This document shows, in pieces, positions 19,244 through 28,418 of a stretch of DNA of 64,000 nt. The position numbers and the translations under genes are program-made. The DNA comes from Methylocystis rosea (GTDB lineage: Bacteria; Pseudomonadota; Alphaproteobacteria; Rhizobiales; Beijerinckiaceae). The notes beneath the pieces were generated by a model. The model searched no databases, had not been told where the DNA came from, and was given only the letters and a program-made list of their open reading frames with translations. The stretch covers positions 3,261,501 through 3,325,500 of the forward strand of contig NZ_CP034086.1 in NCBI RefSeq assembly GCF_003855495.1, written 5' to 3'. Every line of letters starts with the position of its first letter. The first letter of the stretch is position 1.

Positions 19244-19600
19244 TCATCCCGGCAACGCGGGGGCCGGCGTCTCTTTCGCCGCGCGCACGCGCCGCCAATC
19301 GAGTCCTTCGAGCAGCGCCGACAATTGCGCCGCCGACAATCGCATGACGCCGTCATCGATCTTGGGCCAGCGGAACTCGCCGTCCTCCAGTCGCTTGGCG
19401 AAGAGGCATACGCCCGTGCCGTCCCAGAACACGAGTTTAATCCGATCCGCGCGCTTGGCGCGGAAAACGTAAATCGCGCCGTCGAAGGGATTGGCCTGCA
19501 TCGTCTCGCGCACCAGCGCCGCGAGACCCTCCGCGCCCTTACGGAAGTCGACGGGCTTCGTCGCCACCATGACGCGGACCGCGCCCGTCGGGCCGATCAC
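19244..19600 (-). CDS. tnpB: IS66 accessory protein TnpB
   Basis: 118 residues. It has the IS66 Orf2 family pattern: VMVATKPVDFRKGAEGLAAL, DGAIYVFRAKRADRIKLVFW and DGTGVCLFAKRLEDGEFRWP. It is required for transposition in IS66-type elements, but its biochemical role is not established. Its start overlaps the tnpA stop by four bases (ATGA at 19597-19600), so translation is coupled. Confidence 0.95.
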   Translation of the reverse strand: MIGPTGAVRVMVATKPVDFRKGAEGLAALVRETMQANPFDGAIYVFRAKRADRIKLVFWDGTGVCLFAKRLEDGEFRWPKIDDGVMRLSAAQLSALLEGLDWRRVRAAKETPAPALPG

Positions 19601-20058
19601 GCGCAGTCCGATCTTTTATCGTCCTTCAACGCGCCGACGATCGCGGTCACCAGCGCCGCCTCCGCCCCGCGCCATATCCATACGCGCGAACCGCCGATCT
19701 CAAGTTCGATAATCGGCGGCCGAACAGAGGCCGCTTGGGCGTCGGCCGGCTCGGCAGGCGTTGCTTTCACAGCTGTCGCTTCAACAACCGCAGGAACAAA
19801 TGCTGAGGGAGTTTCGGCGTCAACAGCCTTCAAACTTTCCCGCGCCGCGCGCCGCCACGTGAACAATTGCTGTGGCGTCAAACCATGTCGGCGAGCAACT
19901 TGGCAGGCGTGGACGCCTTCCTCATAACTCTCCGCAACGATCGACGCCTTTTCTTCCGCCGTCCACGTGCGGCGGCGACCGGCCCCAGTAAAAATCTCGA
20001 CACGTCGTGGCGGAGCCGCCTCAATCTCCGACACGTGCTTATGCTCTAAAATCGACAT
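19597..20058 (-). CDS. tnpA: IS66 accessory protein TnpA (HTH)
   Basis: 153 residues. The N-terminal half has a helix-turn-helix of the transposase_8 type: RRTWTAEEKASIVAESYEEG, VHACQVARRHGLTPQQLFTW RR. It is longer than the 119-residue TnpA of the other IS66 type here. It is the first gene of the tnpABC operon of this element. Confidence 0.9.
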   Translation of the reverse strand: MSILEHKHVSEIEAAPPRRVEIFTGAGRRRTWTAEEKASIVAESYEEGVHACQVARRHGLTPQQLFTWRRAARESLKAVDAETPSAFVPAVVEATAVKATPAEPADAQAASVRPPIIELEIGGSRVWIWRGAEAALVTAIVGALKDDKRSDCA

Positions 20059-20142
20059 GTGTCGGAGCTCCTCAACGCTCCGAATATCGCCCCGTCCCTA
20101 GCCCCAGAAAAGGTGCGGTCAAAACAGCGCTTACCATGCAGA

Positions 20143-20244
20143 ACAATGGGCTGACGCTCGAACGCCACGGCGTGCCGGCCGGGCCGCACCCATGACGGGG
20201 CGTCGTGATCGCGCTGCGCTCGAATTGCCGCTGGTTATCAGTGG
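20143..20244 (+). pseudogene. IS3-family (IS2-like) transposase, continuation after IS66
   Basis: Reads NNGLTLERHGVPAGPHP-stop and, after a shift, GVVIALRSNCRW. This is the direct continuation of the OrfB broken at 17628. The DDE catalytic part is missing because the sequence switches to another IS3 end at about 20245. Confidence 0.8.
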
Positions 20245-20395
20245 TCTGCCCCTTAAAAGTGGCCCTCCCTGAAGTATGGCTTTTTAGCCTTTGAGGAGGA
20301 ATTAAGATGGGCAGGAAACGCCACGAGCCCGAGGAGATTGTCGCGAAGCTTCGTCAGGTCGACGTGCTGACGACAGGGGCAATCAGTTGCGGAAG
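20245..20395 (+). pseudogene. IS3-family orfA fragment with its left end
   Basis: Begins with TCTGCCCCTTAAAAGTGGCC, an IS3-type terminus, then GAGGAGGAATTAAG and an ATG at 20307 opening MGRKRHEPEEIVAKLRQVDV, the typical start of OrfA in this subgroup. It diverges after about 28 codons. Confidence 0.75.
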
Positions 20396-20914
20396 CCATA
20401 CGCTCGACTTATCTCCGCGCGTCGCATATAGCGCTCGCATTGAAGACTCTACTCAGCGGTGAGTAGCGCCGGGTCGATAAACTCCGCGCGGCGCGCCGAT
20501 GTTATCTGGCGCATCGATTTGCGCACCGCGTCGAGGAATGTGGCGCTGGCGTTTTCCATCGCCTATGCGCCAATCTCTCCGCAACATCGCTCCCGAGGGT
20601 TATCAACACCGGAACTCTGATCGCTGATCGACGAAAGTTCTCGGCGCAGACGCTTTGCTTTTTTGTATCCCTAACGCAGCGATGTATTTCCCTGACTACG
20701 GTGATAGATCGATGGAATTCTGAGCGGGATAGTTTTCACAAACGCCGATTGTCTTGAAATACGATGCCTTATGTCCTACCAATTATCCCACCCGGGTCGA
20801 GAGCGATCCGGACCGCTCGTTTTTTTCGAGCTGGCACGAAACGCGTGATGATGACAGCCGACTGCCCGTGTCCTCGGAGATTGGCTTGAACCGAGAATTC
20901 TACCGGGTTTCCGC
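20396..20914. other. 519-bp stretch with no recognisable gene
   Basis: Several stops in all frames and no motif recognised. It is the 5' flank of the secreted GH-like gene; no clear promoter could be picked by eye. Confidence 0.35.
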
Positions 20915-22017
20915 ATGAAATCATTCCCGAAGATCAGTTCCCTGCTTTTAGCAATCTCAGTTTGGATGAGAGCGGGGACAGTTGGCTTATCGGCCGATCG
21001 GTCGGTTGAGTTCGGCATATTGTATGAACCTTGGCAATGCATGTTTACCGACCAGGGACGGAACCACGACATTGAGGAAATTCTGGCGGGCCGTCAAGAA
21101 TGGGGTGCACTCTTTAAATATCATTGGTCGGGACGGCCCCAACTCGGATATTACTGCCTGAGCCGGGACAAACAAGTCCTCGTGAAACATGCGGAACAGC
21201 TGCGAGACGCCGGCGTCGATTTCATTGCCATCGATTCAACAAATTCCTATTACGCAGATCCCGAAGCTCAGCACCAGGTATTCGACAATCGCTGGTGGGA
21301 TCCGCTTACCGATCCGGTGAAGATGGTCCAGCAACCAGTGGACGCGCTATTAGAAATATGGAGCGGTATTCCAGGTGCACCTAAGGTTGTTCCGTTTACG
21401 CCAGTAAAAAATGATCCGTCTCCCCAAGCGAAAACAATTACGGGAACTCCGTGCCCAAAACCGGACATGCAACGGTTCTGGAACGAAAGGCTTAATCCGA
21501 GGACCGGACGCTATAAGAACATGGGTTTCCTCTATTTTGGGAAGCCTTTGTGGCTCGCGAGCCGTGCACGCGTTAAAGCACCGGCTCACAAATGCCTCGA
21601 CGCCGATGGCAAACACCCCTTCGCCTCAGATCCGGAAGCACTCGCAGATCTCTCGCACTTTTATACAATACGGAAGATGTGGGGGCTGCTCGGAAGTCCG
21701 GAACGCGCAGGTTATTCATCGGAAGAATGGAGCTTCATCGAAAATTGTCAGGACAGATTTAAAGAGCTCAATGGATCTGCACCGTGTAACCAGCGCATAG
21801 CGTTTTACAATGGTAAGCCCGAGGAACTATCTGTAAGCGCTGCCTATCAACGTTTTCCGGGCAGTGGATACATAAGCGACAAAGCTACTGCGGTGCCAAA
21901 ACTAAACGGTGCCACGCTTCATCGTATCCCTTCGGCGTGGGCCGCCTTTCGAATTTTGAGCAGGAACGCGATGCTGCGCAGCTAAGTCGGCTTTATGAGC
22001 GAGGCTAACTGCACAGC

Positions 22018-22377
22018 ATGGGTCGGATGACATTGATCACGGGCGTCGAACGGCGCCGACGGTGGAGGGACGAAGATCGGGTTCGGATACTGGCGGCGAT
22101 TGAGGAGCCCGGCGCGGTGGTCGCCGAGGTGGCGCGTCGCGAGGATGTCTGCACGAGCTTGGTCTACAAGTGGCGCCGAGCGGCGCAACGGAACGGAAGC
22201 ATCGACGCTTGCGGGTTTTCGCCGGTAGTCATCGAGACGCCGCCGCCGCAATCACCGCCTCTGAACGACATCGACGCGAACGTCATCGAAGTGGACATAA
22301 AGGGCGCCCGTGTTCGGATTGGCGCCGGCGCGCCTTCTGCGACGATCGCCGCGACATTGAAAGCGCTGCGCCGATGA
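22018..22377 (+). CDS. tnpA: IS66 accessory protein TnpA, copy A
   Basis: 119 residues with an N-terminal helix-turn-helix (RRRWRDEDRVRILAAIEEPG, VVAEVARREDVCTSLVYKWR R) of the transposase_8 type. The stop overlaps the tnpB start (ATGA at 22374-22377). Confidence 0.93.
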   Translation: MGRMTLITGVERRRRWRDEDRVRILAAIEEPGAVVAEVARREDVCTSLVYKWRRAAQRNGSIDACGFSPVVIETPPPQSPPLNDIDANVIEVDIKGARVRIGAGAPSATIAATLKALRR

Positions 22378-22721
22378 TCCCGCTGCCGGCGGGCTGCCGG
22401 GTCTGGATCGCGACCGGCCATACCGACATGCGGCGTGGCATGCAGGGGCTGGCGCTTCAGGTGCAGGAGCAGTTGAAGCGCGACCCGCACGCGGGCGACC
22501 TGTACATCTTCCGCGGTCGCCGCGGTGACCTGGCGAAAATCCTCTGGCACGACGGGGTTGGCCTGTCGCTTTATGCCAAGCGTCTCGACCGAGGAAAGTT
22601 CATCTGGCCCTCGGCGAGTGCGGGCGTGGTGTCGATCTCGGCCGGACAGATGGCCTATATGCTGGAAGGAATTGACTGGCGAAACCCGCAACTCACCTAC
22701 AGGCCGCAAAGCGCGGGGTAA
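22374..22721 (+). CDS. tnpB: IS66 accessory protein TnpB, copy A
   Basis: 115 residues starting at the ATG at 22374, coupled to tnpA. It contains the family pattern: VWIATGHTDMRRGMQGLALQ, GDLYIFRGRRGDLAKILWHD and GVGLSLYAKRLDRGKFIWP. Confidence 0.95.
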   Translation: MIPLPAGCRVWIATGHTDMRRGMQGLALQVQEQLKRDPHAGDLYIFRGRRGDLAKILWHDGVGLSLYAKRLDRGKFIWPSASAGVVSISAGQMAYMLEGIDWRNPQLTYRPQSAG

Positions 22722-22794
22722 GGCGTGAAAAAAGCTGGGGTCGACTGCATTTTGGGGCGCCACAAATCACTGGAAGTATGATTCACTTCGCGTC

Positions 22795-24402
22795 ATGGAC
22801 GCTGCGGCCAAAGCTCTTCTCGACGAAAACGCCGTGCTGAAAGCGCAGCTCGCCGTCGCGCTTGCAAAGGCGTCGGAAGACATGGCGCTGATCGCGGCGC
22901 AAAAGCTCCAGATCGCCAAATTGCAACGGCAGATCTACGGGCAGAAATCGGAGCGCTCTGCGCGGCTGCTCGATCAGTTGTCGCTCGAGCTGGAGGAGTT
23001 GGAGGCGAGCGCGACGGAAGACGAACTCGCCGCGGAGCGCGCCGTCGCGAAGACGACGACGGTCGCCGGCTTCGAACGCAAGCGGCCGGAGCGCAACACC
23101 TTCCCCGACCATCTGCCGCGCGAGCGCGTGGTCATCGAGGCGCCGAAGGCCTGCGCCTGTTGCGGCGGTTCGCGCCTGCGCAAGCTCGGCGAGGATGTCA
23201 CGCGAACGCTGGAGACGATGCCGCGCCAGTGGAAGGTTGTGGAGACTGTGCGAGAGAAGTTCACCTGCCGGGACTGCGAGAAGATCACGCAAGCCCCCGC
23301 GCCGTTCCATGTCGTCGCGCGCGGCTGGGCGGGGCCGAGCCTCCTTGCGATGATCGCCTTCGAGAAGTTCGGCCAGCATCAGCCGCTGAACCGCCAGGCC
23401 GAGCGCTATGCGCTGGAAGGCGCGCCGATCGCCCTGTCGACCATGGCCGACGCGGTCGGCTCCCTCTGCTCCGTTCTCGATCCGCTGCGGCGTCTTGTCG
23501 AGGCGCACGTCCTCGCAGCCGAGCGGCTGCATGGGGACGACACCACGGTTCCCGTGCTGGCCAAGGGCAAGACCGACACAGGACGCTGCTGGATTTATGT
23601 GCGCGACGACGCGCCCTTCGGCGGCGCCGGGCCGCCGGCCGCGATGTTCTATTACTCGCGCGATCGGCGCGGGGAACATCCGCAGGGCCATCTGGCGGGA
23701 TACTCCGGCATCCTGCAAGCGGACGCCTATGACGGCTACAACAAGCTGTATCTTGCAGACCGCGAGCCCGGCCCGATCCGGGAGGCGGCGTGTTGGACCC
23801 ACGCACGGCGTCCGTTCTTCGCAATGGCGGACATCGACGAAAACGCGCGTCGCAGGGCGGCCGGGAAGAAGGAAATCCCGCTGTCGCCGATCGCCATCGA
23901 AATCGTGCGCCGGATCGACGCACTGTTTGCGATCGAGCGCACGATCAACGGCAAGAGCGCGGAGGAACGTCTTGCGGTTCGCCAGGCGTCGAGCCGCCCA
24001 CTCGTCGACGAGCTCGAAAGCTATCTGCGCGAACAGGTCGCGAAGCTGTCGCGCGGACACGATCTCGCAAAGGCGATCCAGTACATGCTGAAACGCTGGA
24101 CTGCCTTCACGCTGTTCCTCGGCGACGGACGCGTTTGCTTATCGAACAACGCTGCGGAACGAGGGCTGAGAGGCATTGCACTCGGCAGAAAAAGCTGGTT
24201 GTTCTGCGGTTCCGATCGCGGAGGCCAGCGCGCCGCGGCGATGTACAGCCTTATCGTGACCGCGAAGATGAACGGCGTCGATCCGCAGGCCTGGCTCGCC
24301 GACGTCCTCGCCCGCATCGCAACCCACCCCGCGCATCGGCTCGACGAGCTGCTCCCGTGGAACTGGCACAAGAACGACGCCGCGTCGGCGCTGGCGGCAT
24401 AA
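22795..24402 (+). CDS. tnpC: IS66 transposase TnpC, copy A
   Basis: 535 residues. An N-terminal coiled/zipper region ([20 protein letters not shown]) is followed by a Cys cluster ([20 protein letters not shown]), then the core with [33 protein letters not shown] and [14 protein letters not shown]. The C-terminal block is [31 protein letters not shown]. It appears intact. The large open frames on the opposite strand of this gene are codon-bias artefacts. Confidence 0.95.
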   Translation: MDAAAKALLDENAVLKAQLAVALAKASEDMALIAAQKLQIAKLQRQIYGQKSERSARLLDQLSLELEELEASATEDELAAERAVAKTTTVAGFERKRPERNTFPDHLPRERVVIEAPKACACCGGSRLRKLGEDVTRTLETMPRQWKVVETVREKFTCRDCEKITQAPAPFHVVARGWAGPSLLAMIAFEKFGQHQPLNRQAERYALEGAPIALSTMADAVGSLCSVLDPLRRLVEAHVLAAERLHGDDTTVPVLAKGKTDTGRCWIYVRDDAPFGGAGPPAAMFYYSRDRRGEHPQGHLAGYSGILQADAYDGYNKLYLADREPGPIREAACWTHARRPFFAMADIDENARRRAAGKKEIPLSPIAIEIVRRIDALFAIERTINGKSAEERLAVRQASSRPLVDELESYLREQVAKLSRGHDLAKAIQYMLKRWTAFTLFLGDGRVCLSNNAAERGLRGIALGRKSWLFCGSDRGGQRAAAMYSLIVTAKMNGVDPQAWLADVLARIATHPAHRLDELLPWNWHKNDAASALAA

Positions 24403-24743
24403 CCGCCGCGGACCTACCCTGCGGCCTACGGCGAAGGCTTACGCTTCATCAGCAATTCAATCGCTTCTGGGACTACCCAAATCTATCCATCGTTTTCATT
24501 AATAGCTGGAACCTATGGGGCGCGGTACGCACGCCCTGCAATGCAGACGCTGTGGCCGGTTGTCAAAATAATCTTTTCCCCGACGGAAGCGCCGTGTTTA
24601 TGGATGTTTATGGTGACGGATACGACTCTTCTCTCGAACCCAGTACGAAAGAGGGCGACAAATATTATCGTCAGCTCGTGAATGAAATTCGTGCGATCAA
24701 AAGCGGCCCCGCTCCACGCTGAGGAACGCGGGAAGCGATTCAG

Positions 24744-25643
24744 CTATTCTGCAAATGTGAACGCTTGGCTGAACCACTTCGCTTTAGGTGCGACGCGCTC
24801 AAGATGTCGATTGATAAGTCCGACATCGTACCACTTCTCCCTCGTGAAATAGTGTCTGACGTTGGCCAAATTTGCGTCGAGTGGATTGTCTCGCAGTAAT
24901 TCCACTTTCAAGAAGGGAGATCCGCGGCGCAGCGATTCCGCCCAAAAGAGCTGGCTCGGGTTTGGGAAGGGATCCGACATGATTTGTAAGTTAGCGGGTT
25001 TTTCACCACGCGCAACTGTTGCAGACGCGGCGCTGCTGGGGAAGGGCTCGTTGTCCTTATAGGCGCGCTGGCGTGTGCTGTTATCCAAATCACTAAGGTC
25101 TACCACTGCACCGATGCGGAAGCCCTCATCCTCGACCCGCGCAGACAAGCCCACTTCGAAGCGCAAGATCAGATTGAATTTATCGGGCTCAATTTCGAGC
25201 GACCTCCAAAAGCGTTTGGCGAATCCAGAGCTCACCAACCGCCGGCCAAACCCCATGCAAAAGGACTGCACATGCGGACGAAACTGGTAGTTTATCGCAG
25301 CGCCCCATAGGTCGGCGCCGAGCGCGTCGACCCGCTCCCAGAATTTTCGAATATCAAAGAGTGGAGTATAGCAACTGTCGTTGATGAACACGATCTCATC
25401 AAACGCAGCGTTTGGTAGCGCTTCAAATCCTTCACGCCAGCTAAAGAAATCGTAGCCAATATTGGGCCTGATGACGATGATATCCGCATAAAGCGAGGCG
25501 CGGTTGTGCTGCTCGGTATTTAGAGCCGCCGTAGAAGAAAAGCAGATCAGGTCGAAATACGGCCGAAAACACCTTAGCGCATGTAGGACGTAATCATCTA
25601 CTTGTCCATGTGCGTCAAAATGGGCAAAAACGAGAGCTCTCAC
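24744..25643 (-). CDS. Rhamnan synthesis protein F (RgpF) family protein
   Basis: 299 residues. It starts with a GTG at 25641-25643 that overlaps the stop of the upstream GT2 gene by four bases. The sequence has the RgpF family pattern: RALVFAHFDAHGQVDDYVLH, IVIRPNIGYDFFSWREGFEA, DEIVFINDSCYTPLF and a C-terminal NVRHYFTREKWYDVGLINRH. RgpF proteins take part in assembling rhamnose-containing cell-surface polysaccharides; several act as glycosyltransferases. No signal peptide is seen, so it is likely cytoplasmic or membrane-associated. It is the last gene of the four-gene minus-strand operon 29826-24744. Confidence 0.85.
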   Translation of the reverse strand: MRALVFAHFDAHGQVDDYVLHALRCFRPYFDLICFSSTAALNTEQHNRASLYADIIVIRPNIGYDFFSWREGFEALPNAAFDEIVFINDSCYTPLFDIRKFWERVDALGADLWGAAINYQFRPHVQSFCMGFGRRLVSSGFAKRFWRSLEIEPDKFNLILRFEVGLSARVEDEGFRIGAVVDLSDLDNSTRQRAYKDNEPFPSSAASATVARGEKPANLQIMSDPFPNPSQLFWAESLRRGSPFLKVELLRDNPLDANLANVRHYFTREKWYDVGLINRHLERVAPKAKWFSQAFTFAE

Positions 25644-26515
25644 AGTACTCGCTCCCCTTCGCTAAGCACGTGCCTAAATCTAGGAGGAAGATATATGTGA
25701 TAATTCCATTGACGTATATAATATTCGAAGACCTCTGGCCAGAAAAACGGACACGGCGCGCGGTGGTTTTCAGGCACCCTTGACGTCATTAGGCACAGAA
25801 AATTTCTCATCACTTCCGATGTCTCATATTCCGCGACGTTTGCTAGGCTCTTGAACGAATTTTCTCCGTGAAACCGATAATTGTAAAGTTTATCTTCGAT
25901 AAAAGCTGGCTCGCTAAAGAAAAGAGAACGCAAGATAAAATCCCAATCGTGCACATAGCGATAGTCTTGAAACGGCCCCACTCGCCAGGCGAGCTTGGAT
26001 GCAAAAAAGAAGTTACCTGTCGATATTGCAAGCTGATGACGCATAAGGGCAAAGCCCAGCGTCGGTAGTTTACGACTCTCTAAGGACGCATTTTTCAAGT
26101 TCCGGATATAGTCATCTTCGGATGCCATTTGACCGGTATGGTCTACAAAGTTTACTCCCGTGAACACAAGCTGCTTTCCAGTGCGTCGTACCGCATCCAT
26201 GCAGCGCGACAGTCGCCGAGGTGAAAAGAAATCATCGGAGTTGAGAATGTTGATATAGTCTCCGCGCGCTAAGCTCATCGCTTGATTGATCGTTTGCGCA
26301 GCACCTCGGTTGTCCCGCCGCAGAACGATGGCGGATGGCGCATGCCGGCCCAAAAAATTTCGTGCAATCTCGTATGTGCGATCTTTAGAACCATCGTCGA
26401 TGGCGATGATTTCTGTTGGCCTGTAATCTTGCTCGAATATCGAGGCAAGTGCTCGCTCAATATAATTCTCGTGGTTGTACATTGGTACAACAACGCTTAT
26501 CAAAGGCTTCGCCAT
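25640..26515 (-). CDS. Family 2 glycosyltransferase
   Basis: 291 residues from the ATG at 26513-26515, preceded by GGGGAGAG. A GTG 36 bases upstream would overlap the previous gene and lacks a binding site. The GT-A fold signature begins at the N-terminus: PLISVVVPMYNHENYIERAL, then IIAIDDGSKDRTYEIA (first Asp) and DYINILNSDDFFSP (DxD-like metal-binding site near residue 97). LYNYRFHGEN lies towards the C-terminus, a common GT2 feature in O-antigen enzymes. It transfers a sugar from a nucleotide donor to a growing glycan; donor and acceptor unknown. It is translationally coupled to the RgpF gene downstream. Confidence 0.9.
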   Translation of the reverse strand: MAKPLISVVVPMYNHENYIERALASIFEQDYRPTEIIAIDDGSKDRTYEIARNFLGRHAPSAIVLRRDNRGAAQTINQAMSLARGDYINILNSDDFFSPRRLSRCMDAVRRTGKQLVFTGVNFVDHTGQMASEDDYIRNLKNASLESRKLPTLGFALMRHQLAISTGNFFFASKLAWRVGPFQDYRYVHDWDFILRSLFFSEPAFIEDKLYNYRFHGENSFKSLANVAEYETSEVMRNFLCLMTSRVPENHRAPCPFFWPEVFEYYIRQWNYHIYLPPRFRHVLSEGERVL

Positions 26516-26543
26516 TGAGTTCGTTCTCTCCCCAGTCTGTGAC

Positions 26544-28418
26544 TTAGACACACAATTTTAGCCGAGATGAGAGCTCCCGCAGCGACTGTTCTTGTCCTTT
26601 TATGAAATTGAGCAGGGTGCGCTCATCCTGCTCCCGCCCAGCATAAGTGCCGGCCTGACGTAGCCGCCGCAGGACGCTGCCGATCGCGTCTTGCTGGCGT
26701 ACCTCCTCAAGAGAGGCATGCAGCGCCATAAGATTCTGTCGATCGAATTTTGCGTCGGGCTCAAGATGCGCGCCCTCGCCCCACTCATTCCACGCATTGA
26801 TGAACAAAATCTGATGTTGAGAGGGTGCCACGAGCATTGTTTGTTGTAGTAACTCGGTGCACCAACGTTGGAATTCGAATGGATGGTTGTTGGCAAAGAT
26901 ATGGGGCGTATCCTGACGGCGTGCCGTGTTGTCCCAGCCTGGGAACACTCCCCGATACCACCGATAGTCAGGAATTGGCTTACGCAATGCGAAATCTATT
27001 GCCTTAGAGTAGTCAAAAATGTGCCCAGAAAACTTGTCGTTCAGGAGCTTCGGCGGCGAATCCGGCTTTATTTCTGGAACTAGCCAGCCATGTGGTGGAA
27101 ATTCCACGGCTGCATCGAAACCCCATGGCTCCGGGTCGGTGATCCCGTAGAATTGAACCGCGCATAGGTGCAACTCGCCAAGCCCGGCGCGCCGCACTTC
27201 GTCGCGCCAAATCGCCATCGAGTCCGCGCAATTCGGAATGAGGTCGGCTCGGTACACGAGGAGCATTAGCTTGCCGTCGACTCGAATGTAGCGCGGGTCG
27301 GCAAGATACTTCATTGCGTCACGAATAAATCGACGGTCGCTTTCCGGCGAGTGGCTCTGCGCCAGCAGAATGTCATTCGCTTTGCCGTCCCACGTCCGGG
27401 TCCAGTTTTCATTCGCCCAGCAAACACAGAATTCAATGTCAACAGCAGGCGTGGCTAGCATTCTATCAAGCGGCTTTTCGAGCACACGCCGACCATCAAA
27501 CCAATACAAATAATAGCAGAACGCAGTGACTCCGTATTCCTTTGCAAGCTTCGCCTGGTTGACCATAACGCTGACATCGTCGAGATCGTAGTAATAGTTA
27601 TCTTTAGGAACATGTGGCTGATAGTGGCCTTCAAAATTCGGTAGAGCTTTACGAACATTGGTCCACTCAGTAAAGCCTTCGCCCCACCATTCATCGTTTT
27701 CTTTTACACGATGATATTGCGGAAGATAAAAAGCGATGACTCGCGGATCTTGCTTAGCAGCGCTCACGAATGTGGAGCGGGCATCGCCCCGTGTCGGGGC
27801 GCTACGTACAAGGCGCTCGTAATCTGGGTCGAGCGCGCGGGACTTATTCTCGTCCGCAGAGGGCAACAAGATCTTCGCCGAGGTCGAGGCGGCTGAACTC
27901 AGCCTAGTGGCTGGCCGAGTCTCACGTCCTTCCAAATGTCCGACACGCGCGTAATGGGTCAGCGGCTCGTCGCCGGCAATGAGCACGTCGACATGGCGTT
28001 CCAGGTAAAACGCAGGGTCGAATTCTGGGTTAGGCTTGAGGCCCTCTAGCGAGCCAAACGTCAGAAAATGCGTGAGCGGGTCCAGCCCGCGCAGATCGGG
28101 GTCCTGCAACATATAGTAATTCACATCGAATAATGCGCAGGGACTGGCGCCGTCCCGCCATCCCTGCCGAATGAAGTGTTGCAGCGGTTCGACACCGGCG
28201 CGGCGTACGTCGGGCCTTTGAGTGAAATAGTAATCGACGATAAAAAGCGGATGCGGAGATTTCAGCCGCCGCCAGCCTTCCGTGAGATAATGATGAAATG
28301 TCGCTCGTTCAGAGGGTAGATGCGGATTGGTGGCATGGTACCATTTAGCGTCAAAGAGCGGATGTCCTCCCTTTCCTGCAAACTCCGCGGTGGGTAGAGA
28401 TTTGCTGTCAATCTCCAT
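26544..28418 (-). CDS. WbsX-family glycosyltransferase with four N-terminal YPDV-type repeats
   Basis: 624 residues from the ATG at 28416-28418 (GAGAGG six bases upstream), overlapping the end of the sulfotransferase gene by 11 bp. Residues about 15-170 hold four copies of the locus-specific module (FDAKWYHATNPHL, FIVDYYFTQRPDV, FDVNYYMLQDPDL, FDPAFYLERHVDV, each with a P-L-x-H motif). From about residue 220 comes the WbsX (GH99-like) domain: RVIAFYLPQYHRVKENDEWW, GEGFTEWTNVRKALPNFEGH, VTAFCYYLYWFDGRRVLEKP, CVCWANENWTRTWDG and FINAWNEWGEGAHLEPD. WbsX proteins occur in O-antigen and capsule loci, where a role in polysaccharide synthesis is assumed. Confidence 0.88.
   Translation of the reverse strand: MEIDSKSLPTAEFAGKGGHPLFDAKWYHATNPHLPSERATFHHYLTEGWRRLKSPHPLFIVDYYFTQRPDVRRAGVEPLQHFIRQGWRDGASPCALFDVNYYMLQDPDLRGLDPLTHFLTFGSLEGLKPNPEFDPAFYLERHVDVLIAGDEPLTHYARVGHLEGRETRPATRLSSAASTSAKILLPSADENKSRALDPDYERLVRSAPTRGDARSTFVSAAKQDPRVIAFYLPQYHRVKENDEWWGEGFTEWTNVRKALPNFEGHYQPHVPKDNYYYDLDDVSVMVNQAKLAKEYGVTAFCYYLYWFDGRRVLEKPLDRMLATPAVDIEFCVCWANENWTRTWDGKANDILLAQSHSPESDRRFIRDAMKYLADPRYIRVDGKLMLLVYRADLIPNCADSMAIWRDEVRRAGLGELHLCAVQFYGITDPEPWGFDAAVEFPPHGWLVPEIKPDSPPKLLNDKFSGHIFDYSKAIDFALRKPIPDYRWYRGVFPGWDNTARRQDTPHIFANNHPFEFQRWCTELLQQTMLVAPSQHQILFINAWNEWGEGAHLEPDAKFDRQNLMALHASLEEVRQQDAIGSVLRRLRQAGTYAGREQDERTLLNFIKGQEQSLRELSSRLKLCV

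Larger units (their letters stand above)
17629..20134 (-). mobile_element. Complete IS66-family element (2506 bp), type 1
   Basis: Bounded by imperfect inverted ends (GTAACCGCTGTTTT at 17629 and the complement GTAAGCGCTGTTTT at 20134) and flanked by the 8-bp duplication CATGCAGA. It carries tnpA, tnpB and tnpC on the minus strand, all apparently intact. It is distinct from the 2519-bp IS66 pair at 21924-24442 and 33317-35835. Confidence 0.95.
21924..24442 (+). mobile_element. Complete IS66-family element (2519 bp), type 2, copy A
   Basis: Ends GTATCCCTTCGGCGTGGGCC (left) and, complemented from the right, GTAAGCCTTCGCCGTAGGCC form imperfect inverted repeats. The 8-bp GCTTCATC flanks both sides (21916-21923 and 24443-24450). 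It carries intact tnpA, tnpB and tnpC on the plus strand. An element of the same length with the same encoded proteins lies inverted at 33317-35835. Confidence 0.97.
20915..24722 (+). pseudogene. Secreted GH99/WbsX-like protein interrupted by an IS66 element
   Basis: The 5' part (20915-21923) encodes a signal-peptide-like start (MKSFPKISSLLLAISVWM, likely cleavage around residue 26) followed by VEFGILYEPWQCMFTDQGRN and QLRDAGVDFIAIDSTNSYY. The 3' part (24451-24722) encodes QQFNRFWDYPNLSIVFINSW NLWG and ends KSGPAPR. Removing the 2519-bp IS66 and one copy of its 8-bp duplication rejoins the frame as ATLHQQFNRFWDY and gives 426 residues. The overall pattern (an Asp-rich strand DFIAID and the FINSWNLWG end, compare FVNAWNEWAEG in WbsX) suggests a TIM-barrel glycoside-hydrolase-like fold. 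Substrate and activity are unknown. As it stands the gene is inactivated. Confidence 0.75.

Noticed and set aside
18200..19927. Plus-strand open frame of 575 codons
   Set aside because: It is antisense to IS66 tnpC, tnpB and tnpA; GC-rich codon bias keeps the opposite frame open. It has no motif of its own.
22783..24060. Minus-strand open frame of 425 codons, and its twin at 33699-34976
   Set aside because: Antisense to the two identical IS66 tnpC genes, with no recognisable domain.
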